Shown here: piece after piece, positions 27,486 through 35,848 of the stretch
How positions within the stretch are numbered: position 1 is the first letter of the stretch
Layout: each line of letters begins with the position of its first letter
Source: Bacillus sp. FJAT-42315
Lineage (GTDB): Bacteria; Bacillota; Bacilli; Bacillales; Domibacillaceae
DNA: 64,000 bases
Direction of reading: 5' to 3'
Assembly: GCF_002797375.1 (NCBI RefSeq)
Contig: NZ_KZ454941.1
Coordinates: 3,375,744 to 3,439,743, forward strand
Notes under the pieces: model-generated
The model's input: the letters and a program-made list of their open reading frames with translations, nothing else
The model's database searches: none
What the model was told of the DNA's origin: nothing
Position numbers and translations under genes: made by a program

Positions 27486-28631
27486 ATGAAGATTTTATTG
27501 CTTCCCTTATTTCGCATGCCTTCTGGGCACCATAAAGCGGCTGAAGCCATTATTGATCACTCTAAAGCGATTACAAGACAGACGGAAGTACAAACTGTCG
27601 ATCTGTTAAGTCACTTTCATAGTGGACTTGAATCCATTATTTCAAATTTCTACTTGAAATGGATTAGCAAGCAACCAACCTCCTATAGTCGGTTTTATCA
27701 CTCGTTTATGTATAGTAATAAGCAGAAGCCAACGCATTGGTCTCCTATTGCCTTATGGAATAAATATTTTAAATGGAGACTAGAGAATTTTATTAAAGAA
27801 GAGAACCCTGATCTGATTATTTGTACACATTGCTATCCTTCTAAGCTATTAAATGATTTGAAGCAACAAGGAAAAATCAGCACTCCTGTTGTCAATGTAT
27901 ACACTGATTTTTTCATCAATGATGTATGGGGGAAAACATATATTGATTATCATTTTGTTCCTCATCAAGAAGCAAAAAAACAGCTTGTTGAGCAATGCTG
28001 CTTGAAGGCAGAGCAAGTATTCGTCACCGGTATTCCTGTACACCCCTCTTTTTATCAACATAAGGAACAATGCGAAAAGCAATACATTCTCATTGCTGGA
28101 GGAAACAGTGGTCTCGGGAATTTGAAAACATTATTGAATCAACTCGTCAGGGAGCACAATCAATATCATTATAAAGTTTTATGTGGGAATAATAATAAGC
28201 TATATGATTGGATCTTATCATTAGATCATGATCAAATTGAACCTATTGCCTATACAAGCTGTCGTCAACAAATGAATCGTTATTATGATGAGGCTGCGGC
28301 GATTATTACAAAGCCCGGAGGCATCACCATCACAGAAGTACTTGAAAAGTCATTACCAGTATTTATTTTAAGTGCCTTGCCTGGGCAAGAGGAAATCAAT
28401 ATTCAATATTTAAAGAATAAACATTTGATTTATGAACTAAATGTACATCAAGCTATTGAACAGCAATTGAGTCAGGTGCTTAATAATAAGGTGGAACAAA
28501 GCAAATGGATGAAGCGTTTGCTTCAATATCACCAAGAGAAAGAAGATAGCATCAACAACTGTCTCATAAGTATCATGGAGAAGCAGAATCATCCATTTAT
28601 TCACTCCTATAAAAAATCAGCCCCGATGTAG
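27486..28631 (+). CDS. glycosyltransferase of the MGDG synthase/UgtP type
   Basis: A 381-residue GT-B glycosyltransferase. The N-terminus LFRMPSGHHKAAEAI matches the MGDG-synthase family loop (SGHxxAA), and the C-terminal donor-site region shows GGNSGLGN and ITKPGGITITEVLEKSLP. Relatives transfer glucose or galactose from UDP-sugar to diacylglycerol or other lipid acceptors. It follows DedA by 14 bp. The terminator stem encloses its stop codon. The acceptor is not determinable. Confidence 0.87.
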   Translation: MKILLLPLFRMPSGHHKAAEAIIDHSKAITRQTEVQTVDLLSHFHSGLESIISNFYLKWISKQPTSYSRFYHSFMYSNKQKPTHWSPIALWNKYFKWRLENFIKEENPDLIICTHCYPSKLLNDLKQQGKISTPVVNVYTDFFINDVWGKTYIDYHFVPHQEAKKQLVEQCCLKAEQVFVTGIPVHPSFYQHKEQCEKQYILIAGGNSGLGNLKTLLNQLVREHNQYHYKVLCGNNNKLYDWILSLDHDQIEPIAYTSCRQQMNRYYDEAAAIITKPGGITITEVLEKSLPVFILSALPGQEEINIQYLKNKHLIYELNVHQAIEQQLSQVLNNKVEQSKWMKRLLQYHQEKEDSINNCLISIMEKQNHPFIHSYKKSAPM

Positions 28632-28645
28632 GGCTGATTTTCTAT
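28613..28645 (+). terminator. terminator of the deacetylase-DedA-glycosyltransferase operon
   Basis: AAAATCAGCCC and GGGCTGATTTT form the stem; the TAG stop lies in the loop region. A short T-rich tail follows. Confidence 0.85.
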
Positions 28646-28732
28646 TTCAGTACTCCTTGCTAGTTTGCTTATGCAAATGATGCTATAATTTCACTTAGTG
28701 AATTTTAAAAATTAAAGGAGATTTCTCTCAAT

Positions 28733-29308
28733 ATGTCTGATTTGATTCATCAGTTGGAGATGTGGCTATTAGAATATGGCGTCTGGGGATTAATTGTTGT
28801 GGCTTTTACAGAATCATCCTTCTTTCCAATCCCACCAGATGTGTTATTGCTACCATTAGCTATGGCTGATCCCGACCGCGCTCCATTATTCGCTTTATAC
28901 ACTACTATTGCTTCCGTTCTTGGAGCGATTCTTGGCTGGGTCATCGGTCGCAAGCTCGGCCGCCCTATTTTGAAAGTATTTATTTCTGAAGAAACGATCG
29001 TTAAAGTAGAAAACTACTTCGAAAAATATGGAGCACTTGCTATTTTAATTGCGGGCTTTACTCCTATTCCATTTAAAGTATTTACGATCTTTTCAGGCGC
29101 TGCTAGAATTCCACTAAATGTGCTCGTCATCTGGTCGTTTGTAGGTCGTGGTCTCCGTTTCTTCCTTGAAGGGATGATTATTTTTTGGCTTGGAGATCAA
29201 GCAAAGCCATTTATTGAAGAAAACTTTGCCCTCTTAACAGGTGCAGGAGGTCTTCTCATTATAGTGGGCTACTTTATTTACCGATTGATTCAAAAAAAGA
29301 AACAATAA
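28733..29308 (+). CDS. DedA family membrane protein (second copy)
   Basis: A 191-residue DedA protein of a different subgroup from the first copy. Motifs are TESSFFPIPPDVLLLPLAMA (near 23-42) and GFTPIPFKVFTIFSGAAR (near 107-124), typical for the YqjA/YngC-like branch. About five hydrophobic segments. A separate transcription unit by the intervening terminator. Likely a polyprenyl- or phospholipid-phosphate flippase. Confidence 0.9.
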   Translation: MSDLIHQLEMWLLEYGVWGLIVVAFTESSFFPIPPDVLLLPLAMADPDRAPLFALYTTIASVLGAILGWVIGRKLGRPILKVFISEETIVKVENYFEKYGALAILIAGFTPIPFKVFTIFSGAARIPLNVLVIWSFVGRGLRFFLEGMIIFWLGDQAKPFIEENFALLTGAGGLLIIVGYFIYRLIQKKKQ

Positions 29309-29314
29309 GCAATC

Positions 29315-29352
29315 ACCTCATCCTTGCCTTCAAGGGTGAGTCTTTTTGTTTT
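29315..29352 (+). terminator. terminator of the second dedA gene
   Basis: CTCATCCTTG and CAAGGGTGAG form a stem with one mismatched pair, followed by TCTTTTTGTTTT. Confidence 0.8.
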
Positions 29353-29373
29353 AGGTAGCTCACACGTCAGCAT

Positions 29374-29502
29374 TTATGGCTTTACACAAATGGCTTCTTT
29401 TAAAGAATTATATACTTCAATACGAGATTTCGTTTTAGATACTTTCACTCCTAATAAAGATAGACGCTCAATTATTTTTAACATTCGTTGATTATTCTTC
29501 AT
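29374..29502 (-). CDS. small hypothetical protein, 42 residues
   Basis: An open frame of 42 codons with GAAGGAG ten bases before the ATG. The peptide is basic and helical (RMLKIIERLSLLGVKVSKTK, then SRIEVYNSLKEA). The pattern LGVKVSKTKSR resembles short Bacillaceae proteins annotated as Lmo0850 family, from memory only. It occupies the gap between a dedA gene and tcyP. Confidence 0.6.
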   Translation of the reverse strand: MKNNQRMLKIIERLSLLGVKVSKTKSRIEVYNSLKEAICVKP

Positions 29503-29575
29503 TTTTTCACACTCCTTCAAACTTATCATTCCCTTTTTTACGTTTTATATAAAAAATGGTTTCAATTTTTTATAT

Positions 29576-29603
29576 AAAAAAAAAGCCGGCGAACCGGCTT
29601 TTT
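29576..29603 (-). terminator. terminator of tcyP
   Basis: AAAAGCCGG and CCGGCTTTT around GCGAA-type loop, with long A and T runs on both sides; it ends just before the tcyP stop. Confidence 0.9.
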
Positions 29604-29606
29604 TTG

Positions 29607-30995
29607 TTAATTATAAATGGCTTCATCTTGTTGTTGATTATATACATCTCTATCTAACTCTTTTGTTACGCGGCTCGTCACGACACCCGCTGTCATACTT
29701 CCGCTAACATTGACAGCTGTACGTGCCATGTCAATAAGCGGCTCGACGGAAATCAATAGCCCAGCTAAAGCAACAGGAAGATTCATCGTCGATAGAACAA
29801 GAATAGCAGCAAATGTCGCTCCCCCACCTACACCAGCTACGCCAAATGAGCTAATCGCAACAACAACAATCAACGTTGCGATAAAGGATGGCGAAAGTGG
29901 ATCAATACCTACAGTTGGTGCAATCATCACCGCAAGCATCGCTGGATATACGCCGGCACAGCCATTTTGACCAATCGATAATCCAAATGACCCTGCGAAG
30001 TTAGCAATCCCTTCTGGCACACCCAATGCTTTTTTCTGCGCTTGAATATTTAAAGGCAACGTTCCTGCACTCGAGCGCGAAGTAAAAGCAAATGTCAACA
30101 CAGGGAATACCTTTCTTACATAAGTAATTGGATTTAATCCGACAAGAGCTAAAATCATTAAATGAATCAAAAAGACGATAGCTAACGCAACATACGAAGC
30201 AAGCACAAATTCTCCGAGCTTAGCAATTTCCGAGAAATTACTCGTCGCCACCGTTTTAGCCATAATCGCCAAAATTCCATAAGGTGTTAATCGGAGAACG
30301 ATCGTCACAATTCGCATGACGATGCTATACAGAGCATCGATGATTTTTTTAAAGAAATCGGCTTGCTCCGGCTCTTTTCTTTTTACTCCTAAGTAGGCCA
30401 TGCCAACAAAAGCGGCGAAAATCACTACAGCGATCGTCGATGTCCCTCTTTGACCTGTGAAATCAAGGAATGGATTGGCAGGTATTAATTCCACAATTTT
30501 TTGTGGGAATGTCTGCCCTTCAATCTCTGTATATTTCTGTTCAATTTCTTGGCCGCGAGCTTGTTCCGCCTCGCCACCTTCAATTTGCACAGCTTCTAAG
30601 CCAAAGCCTAAGGAAGTCGCAATTCCAACTGCAGCCGACACAGCTGTTGTTCCAATTAAAAGTCCAATAATAAGCATGGCAATTTTGCCTAGATTCTTCG
30701 TGATCGTCAGCTTTGTAAAAGCAGCAACAATGGAAATAAACACAAGCGGCATGACGACCATTTGAAGTAGCTTCACATAGCCAGTTCCAATAATGCTAAA
30801 CCACTCTGTCGATTGAAGTAGCACCTTCGATTCTAAGCCGTATAAAAGCTGTAAGATGAAACCAAGGGCAATTCCAAGCCCTAACGCAGTGAACACTCGT
30901 TTAGAAAATGATATATGCTTTTTTTGCATGACATATAAAACGCCTACTAGCACCAGTAGAGCGGCTACATTTAAAATAATCAAGGTTGAATCCAT
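29607..30995 (-). CDS. tcyP: L-cystine:cation symporter TcyP
   Basis: A 462-residue DAACS-family transporter. The N-terminus with LNVAALLVLVGVLYVMQKK and GLGIALGFILQLLYG, the extended hydrophilic loop around residues 140-165 and the motif TSRSSAGTLPLNI match TcyP (YhcL) of B. subtilis, a high-affinity cystine importer. AGGAGGAAGAGGATA precedes the ATG. It is convergent with the dedA region and divergent from cls. Confidence 0.9.
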   Translation of the reverse strand: MDSTLIILNVAALLVLVGVLYVMQKKHISFSKRVFTALGLGIALGFILQLLYGLESKVLLQSTEWFSIIGTGYVKLLQMVVMPLVFISIVAAFTKLTITKNLGKIAMLIIGLLIGTTAVSAAVGIATSLGFGLEAVQIEGGEAEQARGQEIEQKYTEIEGQTFPQKIVELIPANPFLDFTGQRGTSTIAVVIFAAFVGMAYLGVKRKEPEQADFFKKIIDALYSIVMRIVTIVLRLTPYGILAIMAKTVATSNFSEIAKLGEFVLASYVALAIVFLIHLMILALVGLNPITYVRKVFPVLTFAFTSRSSAGTLPLNIQAQKKALGVPEGIANFAGSFGLSIGQNGCAGVYPAMLAVMIAPTVGIDPLSPSFIATLIVVVAISSFGVAGVGGGATFAAILVLSTMNLPVALAGLLISVEPLIDMARTAVNVSGSMTAGVVTSRVTKELDRDVYNQQQDEAIYN

Positions 30996-31195
30996 TATCC
31001 TCTTCCTCCTTTTGTCTATCGAAAAGATTATACCACTAATCCCTATAAGTCAAGTGGGTTTTGTTCAAAAAGATGTTTCAATCTAATCTTATTTTTTAGT
31101 AGATAGTAAAATTGTTTACGAATTGGTAAAATAATATATGTTATGATGGGCAAGGCCCTACAGTAAAATTTACTACAAAAAGGTGGATACAATTT

Positions 31196-32650
31196 ATGGA
31201 CATGGATGTATGGGGTTGGCTCGCGACCGCTCTGTTGTTGTTAAATATCGCCTTGTCTTCTGTCGTTATTTTTTTAGAAAGAAAAGACGCATCTGCTACA
31301 TGGGCATGGCTAATGGTATTATTTTTCATACCTATACTCGGATTTATTCTGTATTTAATTTTTGGACAGAATTTAAGCAGACAGCGACTGTTTGATTGGG
31401 ATGATAAAAAGAAAATCGGTATTGATGCAACGATTAAGAAACAGATGGAAGATATTCATCTTGGACAATTCGATTTTCGGAATCCGCACACTGCAGAAAA
31501 TGAAGATTTAGTATCAATGTTTTTACGAAATAACGATGCGATTTTAACAGAAGATAATGACTTAACTATCTATACAGATGGCAGAGAAAAGTTTAATTCT
31601 CTATTAAATGATATGCGGCAAGCAACCGATCATATTCATTTGCAATATTATATTTTACGACTCGACAATCTCGGTTCTGAAATTATTAAGTTATTAACAG
31701 AAAAAGCGAAACAAGGAGTCGAAGTGAGAATCCTCTATGATGAAATGGGCTCCCGCGGCGTCCGCAAAAAACATTTCAAAGAGTTAATGGAGGCTGGTGG
31801 GTTAGTTGAGGTCTTCTTCCCTTCTCGCCTTCCATTAATTAATTTACGCCTAAATTATCGAAATCACCGAAAACTCGTCATTATTGACGGAAAGATTGGC
31901 TATGTGGGCGGCTTTAACGTCGGCGATGAATATTTAGGATTAGACCCTAAATTCGGCTATTGGCGCGACACCCATTTGCGAATCGAAGGAACAGCTGTGC
32001 ATTCCATTCAAACACGTTTTATTTTAGATTGGAATCAAGCGTCTATCGATCACCGCATTGACTACTCAGAACATTTCTTCCCGCACAAACCTAGCCATAA
32101 AGATATCTCTATGCAAATTGTTACGAGCGGTCCTGACTCTGAGTGGGAACAAATTAAAAGCGGCTATATTAAAATGGTGTCTTCAGCTAAAAAATCGATT
32201 TATATTCAATCACCTTATTTTATCCCGGATGCAAGCTTGCTTGATGCCCTAAGAATTGCTGCTCTTTGCGGAGTCGACGTTCGAATTATGATCCCAAACA
32301 AACCTGACCATATGTTCGTTTATTGGGCAACCTATTCCAACGTAGGTGAACTCATTAAAGCAGGAGCCAAAATTTATATTTATGATAATGGCTTTATTCA
32401 CGCCAAAACGATTGTCGTTGACGAAAAGCTAAGTTCTGTTGGTACAGCTAATATTGACGTCCGCAGCTTCAAACTTAATTTCGAAGTCAATGCGTTCATT
32501 TATGATTATGAGACCGGTAAAAAATTAGCTCAAATTTTTGAAGAAGACATGGAGTTATCTTTTGAATTAACTGAAGAAAAATATCAGAATCGCTCAACTG
32601 TCATTAAATTCAAAGAATCAGTCTCTAGATTGCTTTCGCCGATATTGTAA
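31196..32650 (+). CDS. cls: cardiolipin synthase
   Basis: A 484-residue bacterial cardiolipin synthase that condenses two phosphatidylglycerol molecules. Two N-terminal membrane helices (about 6-27 and 35-57) are followed by two PLD domains with HKD motifs: NHRKLVIIDGKIGYVGG (His224) and HAKTIVVDEKLSSVGTAN (His402). Ribosome site AAAGGTGG. Monocistronic, with its own hairpin terminator. Confidence 0.94.
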   Translation: MDMDVWGWLATALLLLNIALSSVVIFLERKDASATWAWLMVLFFIPILGFILYLIFGQNLSRQRLFDWDDKKKIGIDATIKKQMEDIHLGQFDFRNPHTAENEDLVSMFLRNNDAILTEDNDLTIYTDGREKFNSLLNDMRQATDHIHLQYYILRLDNLGSEIIKLLTEKAKQGVEVRILYDEMGSRGVRKKHFKELMEAGGLVEVFFPSRLPLINLRLNYRNHRKLVIIDGKIGYVGGFNVGDEYLGLDPKFGYWRDTHLRIEGTAVHSIQTRFILDWNQASIDHRIDYSEHFFPHKPSHKDISMQIVTSGPDSEWEQIKSGYIKMVSSAKKSIYIQSPYFIPDASLLDALRIAALCGVDVRIMIPNKPDHMFVYWATYSNVGELIKAGAKIYIYDNGFIHAKTIVVDEKLSSVGTANIDVRSFKLNFEVNAFIYDYETGKKLAQIFEEDMELSFELTEEKYQNRSTVIKFKESVSRLLSPIL

Positions 32651-32651
32651 G

Positions 32652-32684
32652 AAGAAGGTGTCCATTCAGGATGCCTTCTTTTTA
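32652..32684 (+). terminator. terminator of cls
   Basis: GAAGGTGTCC and GGATGCCTTC form an imperfect stem followed by TTTTTAT. Confidence 0.7.
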
Positions 32685-32841
32685 TATCTCGCAAACACTT
32701 GTGAGAGGACGACTGATTTCATCCTTTTTTTAGTTGATCTATGTAACAGTCAAAAAAATGTGACAATTCATTAAAAATATTTTGAATTTTCTGTGACGAT
32801 ATTATATAATAAGTTTACAAATTACTAATGAGGTGATGGTT

Positions 32842-32949
32842 ATGGATCGCTTACTAATGAAAAAACTAACTAAACAAGGAGTAATCTTCGCCGCTATTCA
32901 CACTATTTTCTTTTTAAATTTAGCCTTTGAGTTTATTCAATTTTCTTAA
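32842..32949 (+). CDS. small single-pass membrane protein, 35 residues
   Basis: An open frame of 35 codons with a strong GAGGTGATGG ribosome site. A basic N-terminus (MDRLLMKKLTK) is followed by one hydrophobic helix (VIFAAIHTIFFLNLAFEF). It sits between cls and a convergent gene and is directly followed by a shared terminator. No known family recognised. Confidence 0.6.
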   Translation: MDRLLMKKLTKQGVIFAAIHTIFFLNLAFEFIQFS

Positions 32950-32955
32950 ACATAT

Positions 32956-32992
32956 AAAAGGATCAACTGATGAGACAGTTGATCCTTTTTAT
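32956..32992. terminator. bidirectional terminator
   Basis: AAAAGGATCAACTG and CAGTTGATCCTTTT form a perfect 14-bp stem with a 6-base loop between two convergent genes. Confidence 0.93.
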
Positions 32993-32994
32993 AT

Positions 32995-34053
32995 TTATCT
33001 CTTTAATTTCTCCATACTTGCTTGTAATGTTTCCTCTACTTCTTTTTCTATTAACCTTATTAAATCCCCCGCTGTCTGGCGTTTACTTAAACGCGGACTT
33101 TGTCCCGACCACAGTGACAAATAATCCACTTTATTGAGCTTCGCTGCTTGCTTTCGGATTCCGGCGGTAAGAGCATTTTGCAGTGGATAAGGAGGCAATT
33201 CAGCTTCATGCTCTTGCATCTCGTTCAAAAAGCGATTGGCGATTCCTCTTGCCGATTTTCCGGAAAAGGCTTTTGTCAGTACAACATCTTTTTCATTGGC
33301 TGTCACAATCGCTTCTTTATGAAGTGGGTGAGCACCACTCTCTTCTGTTACTAAAAAAGCAGTCCCCATTTGTACGGCTGAGGCACCGAGACAAAGAGCA
33401 GCTGCTACTCCTTGACCGTTCATCATTCCGCCTGCTGCAATCACTGGAATTCGCACCTCCTGAACGACTTGGGGCAAAAGCGCCATCAGGCCGATTAAAC
33501 GTTCTGGCTCTTGAAAGCTTCCCCGATGTCCACCCGCTTCACTTCCTTGAACAACGACCGCATCCATCCCTGCCCGCTCTACAGCGATTGCCTCATCTAC
33601 CGTAGTCGCCGTTCCGATAACCATCGTTCCGTTTGCCTTCAATTGCTGAATAACCTCTTCTTCCGGTAAGCCAAAAGTAAAAGAACAAATCGGTACTTTT
33701 TCTTTTAATACCACTTCAAGCTGTTCTAAATAAGACGATTGGACCGTAACCGTTTCTAATGTATCCGGCTCCATCCCTAGTTCTTGTCGATACGATGCGA
33801 GCACATTTTGAGCATATGTTATTTTTTCAGAAGCATCCTCCACTGCTTCCGGCACGAAAAGGTTGATGCCAAAAGGGGCAACCGTTAGCTTTTTCACTTG
33901 CTGAATAAATTGCTCTGTCTGCTCCCCTGATAAATAGCCGGCCCCGATATTTCCAAGACCACTTGCATTTGAAACAGCGGCCACTAGTTCAGGAGTCGTG
34001 ACACCCGCCATCGGTGCTTGCCATACGAATCGAGCATTAGTTAAACCAAACAT
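32995..34053 (-). CDS. nitronate monooxygenase family flavoprotein
   Basis: A 352-residue TIM-barrel FMN enzyme of the nitronate monooxygenase/2-nitropropane dioxygenase family. Motifs: FVWQAPMAGVTTPELVAAVS at the N-terminus, QGSEAGGHRG (catalytic-His region, near 172-181), PVIAAGGMMNGQGVAAALCLGAS, VQMGTAFL. It oxidises alkyl nitronates such as propionate-3-nitronate; the physiological substrate is uncertain. The family also includes FabK enoyl-ACP reductases, but the GGHRG motif favours the monooxygenase. Confidence 0.9.
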   Translation of the reverse strand: MFGLTNARFVWQAPMAGVTTPELVAAVSNASGLGNIGAGYLSGEQTEQFIQQVKKLTVAPFGINLFVPEAVEDASEKITYAQNVLASYRQELGMEPDTLETVTVQSSYLEQLEVVLKEKVPICSFTFGLPEEEVIQQLKANGTMVIGTATTVDEAIAVERAGMDAVVVQGSEAGGHRGSFQEPERLIGLMALLPQVVQEVRIPVIAAGGMMNGQGVAAALCLGASAVQMGTAFLVTEESGAHPLHKEAIVTANEKDVVLTKAFSGKSARGIANRFLNEMQEHEAELPPYPLQNALTAGIRKQAAKLNKVDYLSLWSGQSPRLSKRQTAGDLIRLIEKEVEETLQASMEKLKR

Positions 34054-34111
34054 TTAAAAACCTCCTTATCTGATATACTAAAATATAAAAAACATAAAAG
34101 GAGCAAGACCA

Positions 34112-34291
34112 ATGACTAAATCAGAACTTGAGTATAAAATTGCTGAATTGAAAATGGATTATATCCGAGTCCAAGGTGATATTGAAAAATTGGAGTCAAC
34201 CGGACAAGGAATTTCTAAAGCCGAAGAACAACTCGTCCATATGGAACAACAACTAAAAGAACTAAATGACAAGCTGTCAAAACTAGCTTAA
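34112..34291 (+). CDS. small coiled-coil protein, SE1832 family-like
   Basis: A 59-residue protein with AAAAGGAGC ribosome site. The sequence (YKIAELKMDYIRVQGDIEKL, then QLVHMEQQLKELNDKLSKL) is a charged two-helix coiled coil. I recognise it as resembling the SE1832 family of short Firmicutes proteins with no known function. It is a separate unit between the divergent monooxygenase and the FAD dehydrogenase. Confidence 0.78.
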   Translation: MTKSELEYKIAELKMDYIRVQGDIEKLESTGQGISKAEEQLVHMEQQLKELNDKLSKLA

Positions 34292-34421
34292 CCCTTTCTT
34301 CTATTTTAAAATAATTTTGACTTTTTTGAAATACATAAGGGTAAATTATCCAATATCCATAGAATCTAAGAAAAAAGTTGTATACAATATTCTGTAGATA
34401 GAAACAGAAAGGAATTGTGGG

Positions 34422-35804
34422 ATGTTTATGGATATTTATAAAGAGCTATTAGCGCGATTTGGTAAAGAAAAGGTTTCAATCAATGAAACGATTTTAGAAC
34501 ATCATAGTAAGGATGAATCTTACTTTAATCCCGTTCTTCCCGATATTGTCTTTTTCCCGACCTCAAAGAAAGACGTACAAAACTTGCTTATTTATGCTAA
34601 TGAAAAGAAAATACCGGTCGTTCCGTTTGGTGTTGGATCAAGTCTTGAAGGACACGCCATTCCTATTCATAAGGGGATTTCCGTCGACTTCTCTCAAATG
34701 AATCGCATCATCGAGTTACGAGCAGAAGATTTAATTGTGAAAGTGCAACCTGGCATTACCCGATTGCAATTAAATCAAGAACTAAAGAAGCATGGGCTAT
34801 TTTTTCCGGTTGATCCTGGGGCTGATGCTACCATTGGTGGAATGACAGCGACAAATGCAAGTGGAACGCAAGCTGTCCGCTACGGGGTTATGAAGGATCA
34901 AATTTTAGACTTAGAAGTCGTTCTAGCGGATGGACGTATTTTACATACAGGTAGTCTCGCGAAAAAATCATCCTCCGGCTACCATTTAAATAGTTTATTT
35001 GCAGGTTCGGAGGGGACACTTGGGCTTTTCACTGAAATCACATTAAAGTTACATGGGATTCCAGAGTCAATTATGGCGGCTCGCGCTTGCTTTTCTTCTG
35101 TAAAGCAATGTGTAGAAGCGGCTGTATCGGTTTTAAGAGCAGGAATTCCAATTGCTCGTATGGAACTCGTTGATGCTCGTTCTATCGCTCAAGTGAATCA
35201 TTATAGTGACACCAACTTTAGAGAAACACCTTCCTTGTTCCTTGAATTTCACGGCAATGAAGCAGGCAATCACGCAGACGCTGAATTTGTGCAAGCGCTG
35301 TGTGAAGAGCAAGATTGCGAAGAATTTATTTTTGAAAAAGATAGTTTAAAAAGAACACAGCTGTGGAAAGCACGACATGATCTTTCTTATGCATTCCGAC
35401 ATAGTGACCCGAAAATGAAAACAATCGGAACAGATGTATGCGTACCGATTTCTAAACTGCCAGAAATGGTGGAATACGCTCGAACTCGCATTAACGATCA
35501 TGGATTGGATGGAGCGGTCCTTGGGCATATCGGCGATGGCAATTTCCATACGCTTACGTTATTTAACCCAGAAATAGAGGAACAAGTCACGAAAACTCAT
35601 TTGTTAAATGAGGAAATTGTTGAGTTTGCCCTTTCTCTTGGTGGAAGCTGCACGGGTGAGCATGGCGTCGGCATCGGAAAAATGAAATACCAGCAGCAAG
35701 AACATGGTGAAGCCTTATCGATTATGGCTGGCATCAAAAATATGCTCGACCCGAACCATATCTTAAATCCTGGGAAACTACTTCCTATGAAAACAAACAA
35801 TTAA
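34422..35804 (+). CDS. FAD-binding oxidase, D-lactate dehydrogenase/GlcD type
   Basis: A 460-residue VAO-family flavoprotein. The FAD domain (about 35-210) contains VVPFGVGSSLEGHAIP and DPGADATIGGMTATNASGT; the C-terminal FAD-oxidase domain contains LGHIGDGNFHTL and the GGSCTGEHGVGIGK motif. Such enzymes oxidise D-lactate, glycolate or other 2-hydroxy acids and pass electrons to the respiratory chain. It stands alone, without a GlcE or iron-sulfur partner, which favours the LDHD/Dld2-like single-subunit type. Confidence 0.9.
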   Translation: MFMDIYKELLARFGKEKVSINETILEHHSKDESYFNPVLPDIVFFPTSKKDVQNLLIYANEKKIPVVPFGVGSSLEGHAIPIHKGISVDFSQMNRIIELRAEDLIVKVQPGITRLQLNQELKKHGLFFPVDPGADATIGGMTATNASGTQAVRYGVMKDQILDLEVVLADGRILHTGSLAKKSSSGYHLNSLFAGSEGTLGLFTEITLKLHGIPESIMAARACFSSVKQCVEAAVSVLRAGIPIARMELVDARSIAQVNHYSDTNFRETPSLFLEFHGNEAGNHADAEFVQALCEEQDCEEFIFEKDSLKRTQLWKARHDLSYAFRHSDPKMKTIGTDVCVPISKLPEMVEYARTRINDHGLDGAVLGHIGDGNFHTLTLFNPEIEEQVTKTHLLNEEIVEFALSLGGSCTGEHGVGIGKMKYQQQEHGEALSIMAGIKNMLDPNHILNPGKLLPMKTNN

Positions 35805-35848
35805 TTTGAAAGGGGCTGCTTCCTATAGAGCTAGCCCCTTTCAAATTA
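35801..35848. terminator. strong bidirectional terminator
   Basis: TTAATTTGAAAGGGGCT and AGCCCCTTTCAAATTAA form a perfect 17-bp stem with a 14-base loop between convergent genes. The stem reaches the last codon of the convergent gene. Confidence 0.9.

Noticed and set aside
33183-33605. 140-codon plus-strand open frame
   Set aside because: It is antisense to the nitronate monooxygenase gene, whose motifs are intact.
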